Below, in pieces: positions 7,710 to 16,265 of a stretch of 64,000 bases of DNA (positions are counted from its first letter, which is position 1; the number at the start of each line of letters is the position of its first letter). The stretch is from an uncultured Flavobacteriaceae bacterium (GTDB lineage: Bacteria; Bacteroidota; Bacteroidia; Flavobacteriales; Flavobacteriaceae): the NCBI GenBank assembly GCA_947500445.1, contig CANMSB010000012.1:58492-122491 (forward strand), in the 5' to 3' direction. Made by a program: the position numbers and the translations under genes. The notes under the pieces are model-generated. The model did not search any database. It was not told where the DNA came from and saw only the letters and a program-made list of their open reading frames with translations.

Positions 7710-9068
7710 TTAAGGTAGTTTATGTGAATTCCCCGCAAGGGCACTTTTTTCGGAATGCCGAACTCTTAACAATAACAACATGCCCACCAAAAAAAACAAG
7801 CCTAAAAAAATAATGGAATATCGGATACTTCCGGTTATTTGGGCAATGTATCCATAACTCAACATACCGATTACGATACCTATTTTTTCGGACACGTCAT
7901 AAAAACTAAAGTAGGATGCGGTATCCAATGCCCCCGATGGAATGAGCTTGGAATAGGTTGACCTGGAAAGGGATTGAATGCCCCCCATAACCAAGCCTAC
8001 GGCTCCCGCGGTACTATAAAATTCAAAGGGCGTGGTTATGGTATAGGCGTAGATACAGATACCGATCCAAATAAGGTTCAGCACGATCAATGTTTGGATG
8101 TTTCCAAAACGTTTGGACGATCTTGAGGTAACATATGCGCCTAAAATGGCTACCAATTGAATTAATAAAATACTGACGATCAAACCGATAGTTGGGTCCG
8201 TAGTCCCCCAGTCTAGTTCCTCTATGCCGAAATATGTAGCGATCAGCATAATGGTCTGCACCGCCATACTGTACACAAAAAAAGCGCCCAAATATCGTTT
8301 TAACGGAACGTTCTTTTTAATTTTCTGCCAGATCAGTTTTAATTCCTTAAAACCGTTGAACAGGATGTCCTTACCAAATTTCTCTTGCTTGTTCCCCTTT
8401 GGCAGGTGACGGTAGGTATACTGACTAAAACCGATCCACCAGAGCCCCGTTAACACAAAGGATAAGCGCGTAGGAACGCCACTGTCCTCAAAGCCGAACG
8501 CATCGAAATTTAAAATCATGACCAAACAAATAACCAATAACAGTACACTACCCACATACCCGAAGGAAAACCCCTTGGCGCTAATGGCATCTTGCTGTTC
8601 AGGGAAGGCGATATCTGGCAAGTAGGAATTATAGAAAACCAAACTGGACCAAAATCCGATCAAGGCCAAAAAATAACAGAGCAATCCAAACCATAGCATT
8701 TCCATACTAAACCAATACAGACCGATACAGCACAACGCACCGAGGTAACAAAAGAACTTCATAAAAACCTTTTTGTTACCCACATAATCGGCAATACCAC
8801 TTAATAAGGGACTTAAAAAGGACACCACCAAAAAAGCGGCCGCGGTAACATAACTAATCAGTGTATCATTATTAAAATCGATACCCATAAAGGTAACGGT
8901 ATCATTGATTACCGCACCCTGCTCGTTTTTCACTATGGTAAGTGCCCCATAAAAAATGGGGAAAATAGCGGAAGAAATCACAAGATTGTATACGGAATTG
9001 GCCCAATCGTAAAACGCCCAAGCGTTCAACAATTTTTTACTGCCTTTGGTGAGTGGTGGTTTGGTCAT
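7710..9068 (-). CDS. MFS transporter, Atg22/UMF1-like
   Basis: 452 residues with about 12 hydrophobic segments. The N-terminal WAFYDWANSVYNLVISSAIFP region is typical of the UMF1/Atg22-like major facilitator family (vacuolar amino-acid effluxer-like in fungi). The substrate in bacteria is unknown. It follows the M48 protease gene on the same strand, but a hairpin between them suggests separate transcription. The end converges on the ECF operon. Confidence 0.82.
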   Translation of the reverse strand: MTKPPLTKGSKKLLNAWAFYDWANSVYNLVISSAIFPIFYGALTIVKNEQGAVINDTVTFMGIDFNNDTLISYVTAAAFLVVSFLSPLLSGIADYVGNKKVFMKFFCYLGALCCIGLYWFSMEMLWFGLLCYFLALIGFWSSLVFYNSYLPDIAFPEQQDAISAKGFSFGYVGSVLLLVICLVMILNFDAFGFEDSGVPTRLSFVLTGLWWIGFSQYTYRHLPKGNKQEKFGKDILFNGFKELKLIWQKIKKNVPLKRYLGAFFVYSMAVQTIMLIATYFGIEELDWGTTDPTIGLIVSILLIQLVAILGAYVTSRSSKRFGNIQTLIVLNLIWIGICIYAYTITTPFEFYSTAGAVGLVMGGIQSLSRSTYSKLIPSGALDTASYFSFYDVSEKIGIVIGMLSYGYIAQITGSIRYSIIFLGLFFLVGMLLLLRVRHSEKSALAGNSHKLP

Positions 9069-9073
9069 GGCGA

Positions 9074-9106
9074 AATAAAAAACCGTTCACTTCATGCGAA
9101 CGGTTC
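9074..9106 (-). terminator. Terminator of the M48 protease gene
   Basis: AACCGTTC at 9081-9088 pairs with GAACGGTT at 9098-9105. Read on the minus strand, the hairpin is followed by a T run. It lies between the protease stop and the transporter start. Confidence 0.7.
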
Positions 9107-9138
9107 TTAAGATACGATTTATAGCCCAAATAAGGGCG

Positions 9139-9948
9139 CTATTTAAAACTGGTCACCCCAAATTTTGCGGCTTCTTGCCGTGCCATAGGTGCCCAGGCCG
9201 TTAAGTTGTTGATCCGGGTATCGTTGGAGGGGTGTGTACTCATAAATTCTGGTGGTGCCTGCCCGCCGCTTTTCGCTTTCATACGGCGCCATAGGTTGGC
9301 GGCTTCGTCCGGGTTATAGCCTGCAATCGCCATAATCTGTAGTCCAATGCGATCGGCCTCGGTTTCGTGACTTCTGCTAAAGGGGAGCATTACGCCTACC
9401 GTAGACCCGAGGCCATACGCCTGATTAAAGGTATTTCGGGTACGCTCATCCTTAATGGCCACATTACCGGCCACTGCCCCCAACTGCTGTAAGGTACCGG
9501 CGCTCATCCGTTGTGCTCCGTGATCCGCCAAAGCGTGGGCCACCTCATGCCCCATTACCACGGCAACACCTGTCTCCGTTTGGGTAATGGGAAGTATACC
9601 GGTGTAAAAAACGATCTTACCACCGGGCATGCACCAAGCATTCACCGTTTCGTCCTGCACCAAGTTATATTCCCACTTGTAATCCTTTAAATATCCTGGA
9701 TAACCATTGGCGCTCAACCATCGCTCGGCAGCCGATGCGATCCGTTGCCCAACATTGGTGATCATCTGTGCATCCTTACCGGTCTCGACCACTTTATTTT
9801 GGTTTAAAAACTGATCGTATTGGGCAAAAGCGGTCGGAAAAATTTGGCTATTACCGTAAAAGTTCAGCATCTTTTTTCCCGTGAAAGGGTTGGTCTTACA
9901 GGCCGCCGAAGCCATAAAAACCAAGAGTATCAAAGCTATTTTTTTCAT
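9139..9948 (-). CDS. M48-family zinc metalloprotease lipoprotein
   Basis: 269 residues from the ATG at 9948. That start gives a clean lipoprotein signal (MKKIALILLVFMASAAC); a longer frame to 9990 would bury it. The zinc motif HEVAHALADHGAQR is present, with a downstream ETEADRIGLQIMA helix supplying the third ligand, as in BepA/YfgC and other M48 proteases. It probably acts at the outer-membrane inner leaflet in turnover or assembly of envelope proteins. It stands alone, with hairpins on both sides. Confidence 0.88.
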   Translation of the reverse strand: MKKIALILLVFMASAACKTNPFTGKKMLNFYGNSQIFPTAFAQYDQFLNQNKVVETGKDAQMITNVGQRIASAAERWLSANGYPGYLKDYKWEYNLVQDETVNAWCMPGGKIVFYTGILPITQTETGVAVVMGHEVAHALADHGAQRMSAGTLQQLGAVAGNVAIKDERTRNTFNQAYGLGSTVGVMLPFSRSHETEADRIGLQIMAIAGYNPDEAANLWRRMKAKSGGQAPPEFMSTHPSNDTRINNLTAWAPMARQEAAKFGVTSFK

Positions 9949-9975
9949 GTTAAGAGTGTTTAGTACTCGAAAATT

Positions 9976-10006
9976 ACAAAAAGAACTCATCTTGAGTTGT
10001 TCTTTT
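9976..10006 (-). terminator. Putative terminator of the glg operon
   Basis: AAAAAGAACTCA (9978-9989) and TGAGTTGTTCTTTT (9993-10006) form a bulged stem. Read on the minus strand it ends in a T run. It lies about 140 bp after the GH31 stop and just upstream of the M48 start, so readthrough control there is possible too. Confidence 0.5.
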
Positions 10007-10146
10007 ACCTAAGAATTTCGCATTTTGCACCGTAATTTCCCCATTTTCAGCTTCCGTAGCTCGGGCTATGCAACCATAAAATGGCTTCATTACGTCACAA
10101 AAACCTTCGTTCTCGATTACAAACAACAACTCAAAACAAGTTCAAA

Positions 10147-12546
10147 TTATTTCCCGGTAATGTGCAGTTCGGTGAAATTTTTACTGACCGTGAGCGAGTT
10201 GTCCCCGTTCAATTTCAGGTCTTTTAACGCCACTTTTTCATTATCGATCTCTATTTCCACGATCTTAAACGGCAACCCGTGCAAGTTGAACCGGAACGAT
10301 TCGTATGGAGTGGTAAAAGCACCGTCCTTATATTGTTGGACGATCAATTGTTTTGGCTTACCGATCAATTTAAACTTGCGTAAGCTGTACTTCCCCTGTG
10401 TATAGTCGAATCCTTCCTGACTGTCCTCGTAGACCGAGGAAAGCTCTACCCCTTCTTTGTAATACAGATCCAACACCAATTCTTCCAGTTCCAATTCACC
10501 AACATATTGTTGGACGGGATATTTTGGAATTATCGCTCCTTCTTTTATAAACAACGGTATTTCGTCCAGTTCTGCGGGCACCCACTTTTCAAGACCTCCG
10601 TCCACGACTTCCTCTGTCCAGAAATTGTACCATTTCCCCCGTGGGATGTACATGCGCCTTCCCTGGGCATTTGGCTCTTGTACCGGACATACCAGTATAT
10701 GGTCGCCGAAGATAAATTCATCGGTCCTGAAGTGTGTTTGGTTGTCCTCCTGATCAAAATGCACTAGGGACTGCAACATCGGAATCCCATCGTTTACATA
10801 TTTGTAGAACATGGTGTACAGATAAGGTAACAACTGATAACGGAGTTCGATAAACTTTCGAACGATATCCGTAACCTCATCCCCAAAGGACCAGGGTTCC
10901 TGATCGCCATGATCACCACTGCTGTGTACACGACAGAAGGGGTGAAAAACCCCGAGTTGTATCCACCTTGCGAACAATTCCCCATTGGGCTGTTCGGCAA
11001 AACCACCAATATCGGAACCTACAAAGGAATAGCCGCTCATGCACATGCGCTGCATTTGTACATTGGCGATCCATAAATGTTCCCAAGTAGCAACATTATC
11101 GCCCGTCCAAGTGGAAGCATACCTTTGCGTTCCCGAAAACGCGGCCCTGGTGATAACGAATGGTCGTTTTGGGTAAACGTATTTTTTAACCCCCTCATAA
11201 GTGGCACGAACCATCTGCATACCATAAATATTGTGGGCCTTTCGATGGGTACAAGGGTGCCCGTCAAAATTATGACGGGTATCCAAAGGTGCGGTTTTTC
11301 CGGGCACTTCCATCACCGCGGGTTCGTTCATGTCGTTCCAAACGGCATCAACACCCATTTCGGCCATAAACTCTTTGTAAAGTTCGGCCCACCATTCGCG
11401 TACCTCCGGATTGGTGAAATCGGGAAAGTTGCATTCCCCCGGCCACACTTTTCCGTGCATATAGGGTCCATCGCCCCTACGACAGAAATATCCCTTCTCC
11501 ATGGCCTCACGGTATACCCAATAGTCCTTGTCTATTTTAATACCGGGATCGATCATGACCACGGTCTTAAACCCATCTTCCTTTAGCTCCTTCATCATTC
11601 GCTTGGGTTCCGGAAAATGATTTTTATCCCAGGTAAAACAGCGAAAACCGTCCATATAATCGATGTCCAAATAAATGGCATCGCAGGGAATGCGCAAGTC
11701 TCGAAATTTTTTGGCGATCTCCTTCACCCTACTCTCGGGAAAATAACTCCATTTGGACTGGTGATAGCCCAATGCCCAAAGCGGTGGGAGTTCCGGGGTA
11801 CCGGTCAAATCGGTATATAGCCGTACTACTTTCGACATTTCCGGACCGTAAAAGAAATAATAGTTCATTTCACCGCCATCGGCCCAGAAACTGGTGGCGT
11901 TGCGCCTTTCGTGAGCAAAATCGAAATAGGAACGGAAACTGTTGTCAAAGAAAATACCATAGGCCCTATTCTTGTTCAGGCCGATATAAAATGGAATCGC
12001 CTTGTATAACGGTTCTTGATCTTTACCATAGGCATACTGATCCATTACCCAGTTGTTGACCCGCTTTCCCTTAAGGTTAAGATGCGTTGCCTTATCGCCC
12101 ATTCCGTAAAAGCTCTCGCCGGTTTGGGTAATTTTGCTCATTTTAACGGTGTTCCCACCATACTGATAGTTTTCCTCCCAGTGAAAGCCGATTTCATCTT
12201 CGTTGAGGATGTTGCCTTCCAAATCGGAGATTTGGGTACGCAAAGAAGCCTTATCGACCAAAATTTTCACTCGGGTCGTTTCTATGTAATATTCACTATC
12301 GGTTTCGGTAACTTCCAACCGATTGTAGCCCCTGCTGGCATTCTCACTAACGGCATATGAAAAATCGGGCTCAAAGGTATGCCCGGTAGCATATCGAAAA
12401 CGGATGGTACTGTTCCGCATTACGGTAATCTGTAAAATGACCCCGTTTTCGGTAGTGAAATATAATTTGTCGGTATCCTGTTTAAAGTCGACTATTTTAT
12501 TGGGATAGAGGTTCCCTTTATATTCTAACTCGGTATTCGTAATCAT
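10147..12546 (-). CDS. Glycoside hydrolase family 31 alpha-glucosidase
   Basis: 799 residues with no signal peptide, so probably cytoplasmic. The GH31 N-terminal beta-domain covers about 1-240 and the barrel about 255-560. The catalytic nucleophile is Asp405 in WNDMNEP and the acid/base is Asp483 in STWTGDN. The substrate-site motif YLDIDYMDG (about 292-300) is also present. It should release glucose from non-reducing alpha-glucan ends or oligosaccharides. It is the last gene of the glgE-maltokinase-glgB run, which points to trimming or recycling of glycogen-type glucans rather than extracellular starch use. Confidence 0.9.
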   Translation of the reverse strand: MITNTELEYKGNLYPNKIVDFKQDTDKLYFTTENGVILQITVMRNSTIRFRYATGHTFEPDFSYAVSENASRGYNRLEVTETDSEYYIETTRVKILVDKASLRTQISDLEGNILNEDEIGFHWEENYQYGGNTVKMSKITQTGESFYGMGDKATHLNLKGKRVNNWVMDQYAYGKDQEPLYKAIPFYIGLNKNRAYGIFFDNSFRSYFDFAHERRNATSFWADGGEMNYYFFYGPEMSKVVRLYTDLTGTPELPPLWALGYHQSKWSYFPESRVKEIAKKFRDLRIPCDAIYLDIDYMDGFRCFTWDKNHFPEPKRMMKELKEDGFKTVVMIDPGIKIDKDYWVYREAMEKGYFCRRGDGPYMHGKVWPGECNFPDFTNPEVREWWAELYKEFMAEMGVDAVWNDMNEPAVMEVPGKTAPLDTRHNFDGHPCTHRKAHNIYGMQMVRATYEGVKKYVYPKRPFVITRAAFSGTQRYASTWTGDNVATWEHLWIANVQMQRMCMSGYSFVGSDIGGFAEQPNGELFARWIQLGVFHPFCRVHSSGDHGDQEPWSFGDEVTDIVRKFIELRYQLLPYLYTMFYKYVNDGIPMLQSLVHFDQEDNQTHFRTDEFIFGDHILVCPVQEPNAQGRRMYIPRGKWYNFWTEEVVDGGLEKWVPAELDEIPLFIKEGAIIPKYPVQQYVGELELEELVLDLYYKEGVELSSVYEDSQEGFDYTQGKYSLRKFKLIGKPKQLIVQQYKDGAFTTPYESFRFNLHGLPFKIVEIEIDNEKVALKDLKLNGDNSLTVSKNFTELHITGK

Positions 12547-12648
12547 AACCTATTTATTTTTTGGGAACAGCAAAAAAAGCACATTACCGTCGAATAATGA
12601 AACATATACATCCTGAATTGACGACTATTGCGTTTTCTTCGGTCAATC

Positions 12649-14547
12649 TTACTTAAAAATAACAATACTTAAAGGGGGAAGCGTTATTTCAACGGATTTG
12701 GAATGCCCGTGCCACGGGGTATTCTGTAGTTTTGAAATTGCACAGTCGGTACCCGAACCGCCATACTTGACATCGTCGCTGTTGAAAAGGGGTTTGGGCA
12801 AACCGGATTTCTTTGGAATCCCAATGCGATAGTCCACCCTTGGTGCCGGTGTAAGGTTCAATGCGATGTAAAGATCATTTTTGGAATCCTCGCCCTTTCT
12901 AATATAGGTAAGTACGCAATTTTCATGATCGCCATAATCGATCCATTGAAAACCTTCGGGATCGAACTGTTTCTGATAAAGCGCGGGTTGCTTTTTGTAG
13001 AGTTCATTGAGACCCTTTATAGTTTCTTGAATCCCTTTATGGCCGTCGTATTGGGTAAGGTGCCAATCGAGGCTTTGTTGAAAGTTCCATTCTTCGGTCT
13101 GCCCGAATTCGCCGCCCATAAATATCAAATTGGTACCGGGATGGGTAAACATGTATCCGAAAAGCAGTCTTAAATTGGCAAAGCGTTGCCATTCATCGCC
13201 CGGCATTCGGTAAACCAACGACTTTTTACCATACACCACCTCATCATGCGAAAAGGGCAACATAAAGTTCTCGGTAAACGCATAGGTCATACTAAACGTT
13301 AGATCGTTCTGATGGTGCTTTCGGTATATCGGATCTTTTTTAAAGTATTCCAAGGTATCGTGCATCCAGCCCATCATCCATTTCATACCAAAACCCAACC
13401 CTCCGAAATTCACCGGTTTTGAAACTCCGGTAAACGCCGTGGATTCTTCGGCAATGGTCTGAACATCGGGATAGTTCCCATATACGGTTTCGTTCAGTTC
13501 CCGAATAAAGCTCATGGCCTCCAGGTTTTCATTGTTCCCGTACATATTGGGTTCCCACTCCCCTTCTTCACGGGAATAGTCCAAATACAACATGGAAGCA
13601 ACGGCATCTACCCGCAGCGCATCGGCATGGAACTGATCTAACCAAAACAAGGCATTACTGATCAGAAAAGCCCTTACCTCGTTCCTACCGTAGTTGAAGA
13701 TCAGACTCTTCCAATCGGGGTGGTACCCTCTTCTACGGTCGGGGTGTTCGTACAAGTGTGATCCATCGAAAAAACCAAGACCATGGGCATCTTCCGGAAA
13801 ATGGGAAGGTACCCAATCCAAAATCACCCCGATACCGTTTTGATGCAGCTTGTCTACCAATAGTTTGAACCCTTGCGGCTCCCCAAAACGGGAGGTCGGT
13901 GCAAAATAGCCTGTAAGCTGGTACCCCCAGGAAGGGTCGTACGGATATTCCATTATGGGCATGAACTCTACATGGGTAAAGCCCATTTCCTTCACATATT
14001 GCACCAATTCTACAGCGAGTTCCTCGTAGGAAAGAAACGCGTTATCCCCTTTTCGTTTCCAAGATCCCAAATGCACCTCATAAACGGAGAACGGACTATT
14101 CAATGCATTTTTGGCTTTTCTGTCCTTCATCCATTTGGCATCCTTCCATTTGTAGGAGTCGTCCCAGACGACGGAAGCCGTATTGGGCGGATGTTCGCAA
14201 TAGCGCGCGAACGGATCGGCTTTTTCGGTAACGGCCCCATGATTGTTGGACTTGATATGGTACTTGTACACCTCGCCTTTACCGATATTCGGAATAAACC
14301 CCTCCCATATGCCACTTTCGTCCCAGCGGACGTTAAGCGGATGTTCATGGCTCAACCAATAGTTGAAATTCCCAATTACGGAAACCGCTTTGGCCGAGGG
14401 CGCCCAAACGGCAAAATACGTTCCTTTTACCCCGTCTACCGTCATGGGATGCGAACCCAGTTTTTCATAAAGTCGATAGTGTTTTCCCGATTTAAAAAGA
14501 TTGATATCAAAATCGGAAAATACGCTATGCGGTACTACATTGCCCAT
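12649..14547 (-). CDS. glgB: 1,4-alpha-glucan branching enzyme
   Basis: 632 residues, GH13 family. An N-terminal CBM48 module (about 15-110) is followed by the barrel with catalytic Asp314 in LRVDAVASMLY, the acid/base Glu in IAEEST (about 367) and the transition-state Asp in SHDEV. It cuts alpha-1,4 chains and rejoins them as alpha-1,6 branches. It lacks the extra N-terminal domain of enterobacterial GlgB. It sits between maltokinase and GH31, where it would branch the glucan made by GlgE. Confidence 0.95.
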   Translation of the reverse strand: MGNVVPHSVFSDFDINLFKSGKHYRLYEKLGSHPMTVDGVKGTYFAVWAPSAKAVSVIGNFNYWLSHEHPLNVRWDESGIWEGFIPNIGKGEVYKYHIKSNNHGAVTEKADPFARYCEHPPNTASVVWDDSYKWKDAKWMKDRKAKNALNSPFSVYEVHLGSWKRKGDNAFLSYEELAVELVQYVKEMGFTHVEFMPIMEYPYDPSWGYQLTGYFAPTSRFGEPQGFKLLVDKLHQNGIGVILDWVPSHFPEDAHGLGFFDGSHLYEHPDRRRGYHPDWKSLIFNYGRNEVRAFLISNALFWLDQFHADALRVDAVASMLYLDYSREEGEWEPNMYGNNENLEAMSFIRELNETVYGNYPDVQTIAEESTAFTGVSKPVNFGGLGFGMKWMMGWMHDTLEYFKKDPIYRKHHQNDLTFSMTYAFTENFMLPFSHDEVVYGKKSLVYRMPGDEWQRFANLRLLFGYMFTHPGTNLIFMGGEFGQTEEWNFQQSLDWHLTQYDGHKGIQETIKGLNELYKKQPALYQKQFDPEGFQWIDYGDHENCVLTYIRKGEDSKNDLYIALNLTPAPRVDYRIGIPKKSGLPKPLFNSDDVKYGGSGTDCAISKLQNTPWHGHSKSVEITLPPLSIVIFK

Positions 14548-14627
14548 ATACTTTTTTTTATTTCTTCGTTATTTGTTGATACCGCAAAATTGGATTCTTT
14601 CAAAAAAGCGCGGTATGTTCTATTGTT

Positions 14628-16262
14628 TTAGTCTTGGTTGTCCATGATGCCCAAAATTCCTTCCAAAGGAATCACTGCCCAACGAGGGCGGGAATTCATC
14701 TCATACCCCAATTCATAAATGGCCTTTTCCAACATGGAGTATTTGAGGATGAAGATACGTTCTTGACGGTATCCGATATTCAAATTGTTCGCCTGGATCA
14801 AAGTGGTATACGCCTCTAAAAATACACCTATAAAAAACTTATAGAGCGTTTCCCCGGCTTTAAAAAGGTCTTCTTGCGAATAGGGATAGCTTTCGCCATT
14901 GTTGAATATGGTAGCGTAAATGGCATAATGGAACGACCTGAAAATTCCGGCGACGTCCTTTAAAGGTGGGTGTTTTACCTTCCGGTCCCGAATGGTACTT
15001 TCCGGCTCCCCTTCAAAATCGAGCAAGTAAAAATCATCGTCCTGAACCAATATCTGGCCCAGATGATAGTCGCCATGCACGCGGATACGCTCCCCTTTTA
15101 GCTTGGTCCAATCAAATTTCACAAAGCGCCTGCGAATCTCATTTTTACGTTCCAAAAAGGTCTTTACCAATTCGGCCGCCCTGCCCTCCAACTTGTGCAG
15201 GTTGTTTTCGACACTGTTCAAACGATTTTGAAACTGATACAGCAATCGGTTTTTCAGCCACACTTCATAATCGCTATTAAAATGTTTAGGGGTAAAAGCC
15301 GTATCCTCAAATTCCGAACCAAGGGCCACATGCATTTCAGCCGTGCGCTTGGCCATCACCTGTAATTTTAAAAAAATGCTCAACCCGGCCCAATCGATAA
15401 TTTCGGGCGGTACGTCCCTGATCTCCAATCGTTGGAACAATTGGGTATCGGGCAAACGATCTACTTCTATTTTTTTGTACTCCAGATTTGAAAATACCTT
15501 GTGTACCTCTTTCAACATAAAATCCCAAGCATCTCCTTCATTGGGTACCAATTGTTGCAATAACGCTATGGTAATATTATCCTTGTCCTTGTCCACGATA
15601 CTCACATTTCCCAAATAGGCCGGGGTATTCCGATACCCTTTTTTTTCCGACAAAAACTGGCTCATTTCAAAATCCGGATTTTTATCGGCATAGATCCTCC
15701 TAAAGAACTTGATTACGGAGGTATCATTATAGATAATGGAAGTATTGCTCTGCTCCAGTCCCATAAAGCGGGAAGACACATAGGCGGTATCGGTAAAAAG
15801 GGAACTTCGGTGATACCGAACGGGAGTAGTATCGTTCGGTTCCGCATTCATGATGCGTTCGAACACCAACTTCCGAAAGGCTTCCAGATTAATAGCGTCG
15901 ATGATATACCCGGTCTGCCCATTAATCGTCAAAGGCAATATGCGATCTTCTTTGGCGAAGCTCTCATCGGTAACAAAGGCGATTGGTAGAAAGTAATGCT
16001 GATAAAAGGCTTCTTGAAAATTGACTTCCAATAACAGTCCATAATAGACTTCGCCATGTTGTTGGATCCTGAAATATTGGTTGAGCTCTATGTATTTCAA
16101 TTGGCTGGACTTACCTCCGTACCACCGCTGCCTAAGGATATAGTCTTCCAAAACGTCCGAAAGAAAGATTTTTACGAAAGAGGCGTCTTCCAAAAGGCTT
16201 TCCCAGGTAGCTTCAAATACATAGGGCGGTCGCAGCAGGCTTTCTTTGTTCTTCTTGGCCAT
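14628..16262 (-). CDS. Maltokinase (aminoglycoside phosphotransferase fold)
   Basis: 544 residues. The N-terminal cap begins with the family-typical LRQRWYGGKSSQLKYIEL (about 43-60). The kinase catalytic loop is HGDYHLGQ (396-403), and the metal-binding DFEGEP is at 415-420. It phosphorylates maltose with ATP to maltose-1-phosphate, the GlgE donor. It starts 3 bp after the glgE stop, which strongly supports the assignment. In many bacteria this kinase is fused to or adjacent to trehalose synthase; here it stands alone and no trehalose synthase is in the window. Confidence 0.9.
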   Translation of the reverse strand: MAKKNKESLLRPPYVFEATWESLLEDASFVKIFLSDVLEDYILRQRWYGGKSSQLKYIELNQYFRIQQHGEVYYGLLLEVNFQEAFYQHYFLPIAFVTDESFAKEDRILPLTINGQTGYIIDAINLEAFRKLVFERIMNAEPNDTTPVRYHRSSLFTDTAYVSSRFMGLEQSNTSIIYNDTSVIKFFRRIYADKNPDFEMSQFLSEKKGYRNTPAYLGNVSIVDKDKDNITIALLQQLVPNEGDAWDFMLKEVHKVFSNLEYKKIEVDRLPDTQLFQRLEIRDVPPEIIDWAGLSIFLKLQVMAKRTAEMHVALGSEFEDTAFTPKHFNSDYEVWLKNRLLYQFQNRLNSVENNLHKLEGRAAELVKTFLERKNEIRRRFVKFDWTKLKGERIRVHGDYHLGQILVQDDDFYLLDFEGEPESTIRDRKVKHPPLKDVAGIFRSFHYAIYATIFNNGESYPYSQEDLFKAGETLYKFFIGVFLEAYTTLIQANNLNIGYRQERIFILKYSMLEKAIYELGYEMNSRPRWAVIPLEGILGIMDNQD

Positions 16263-16265
16263 GCT

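Noticed and set aside
13873..14631. Plus-strand ORF of 252 codons
   Set aside because: Lies inside glgB in antisense; no family resemblance, while glgB is certain.
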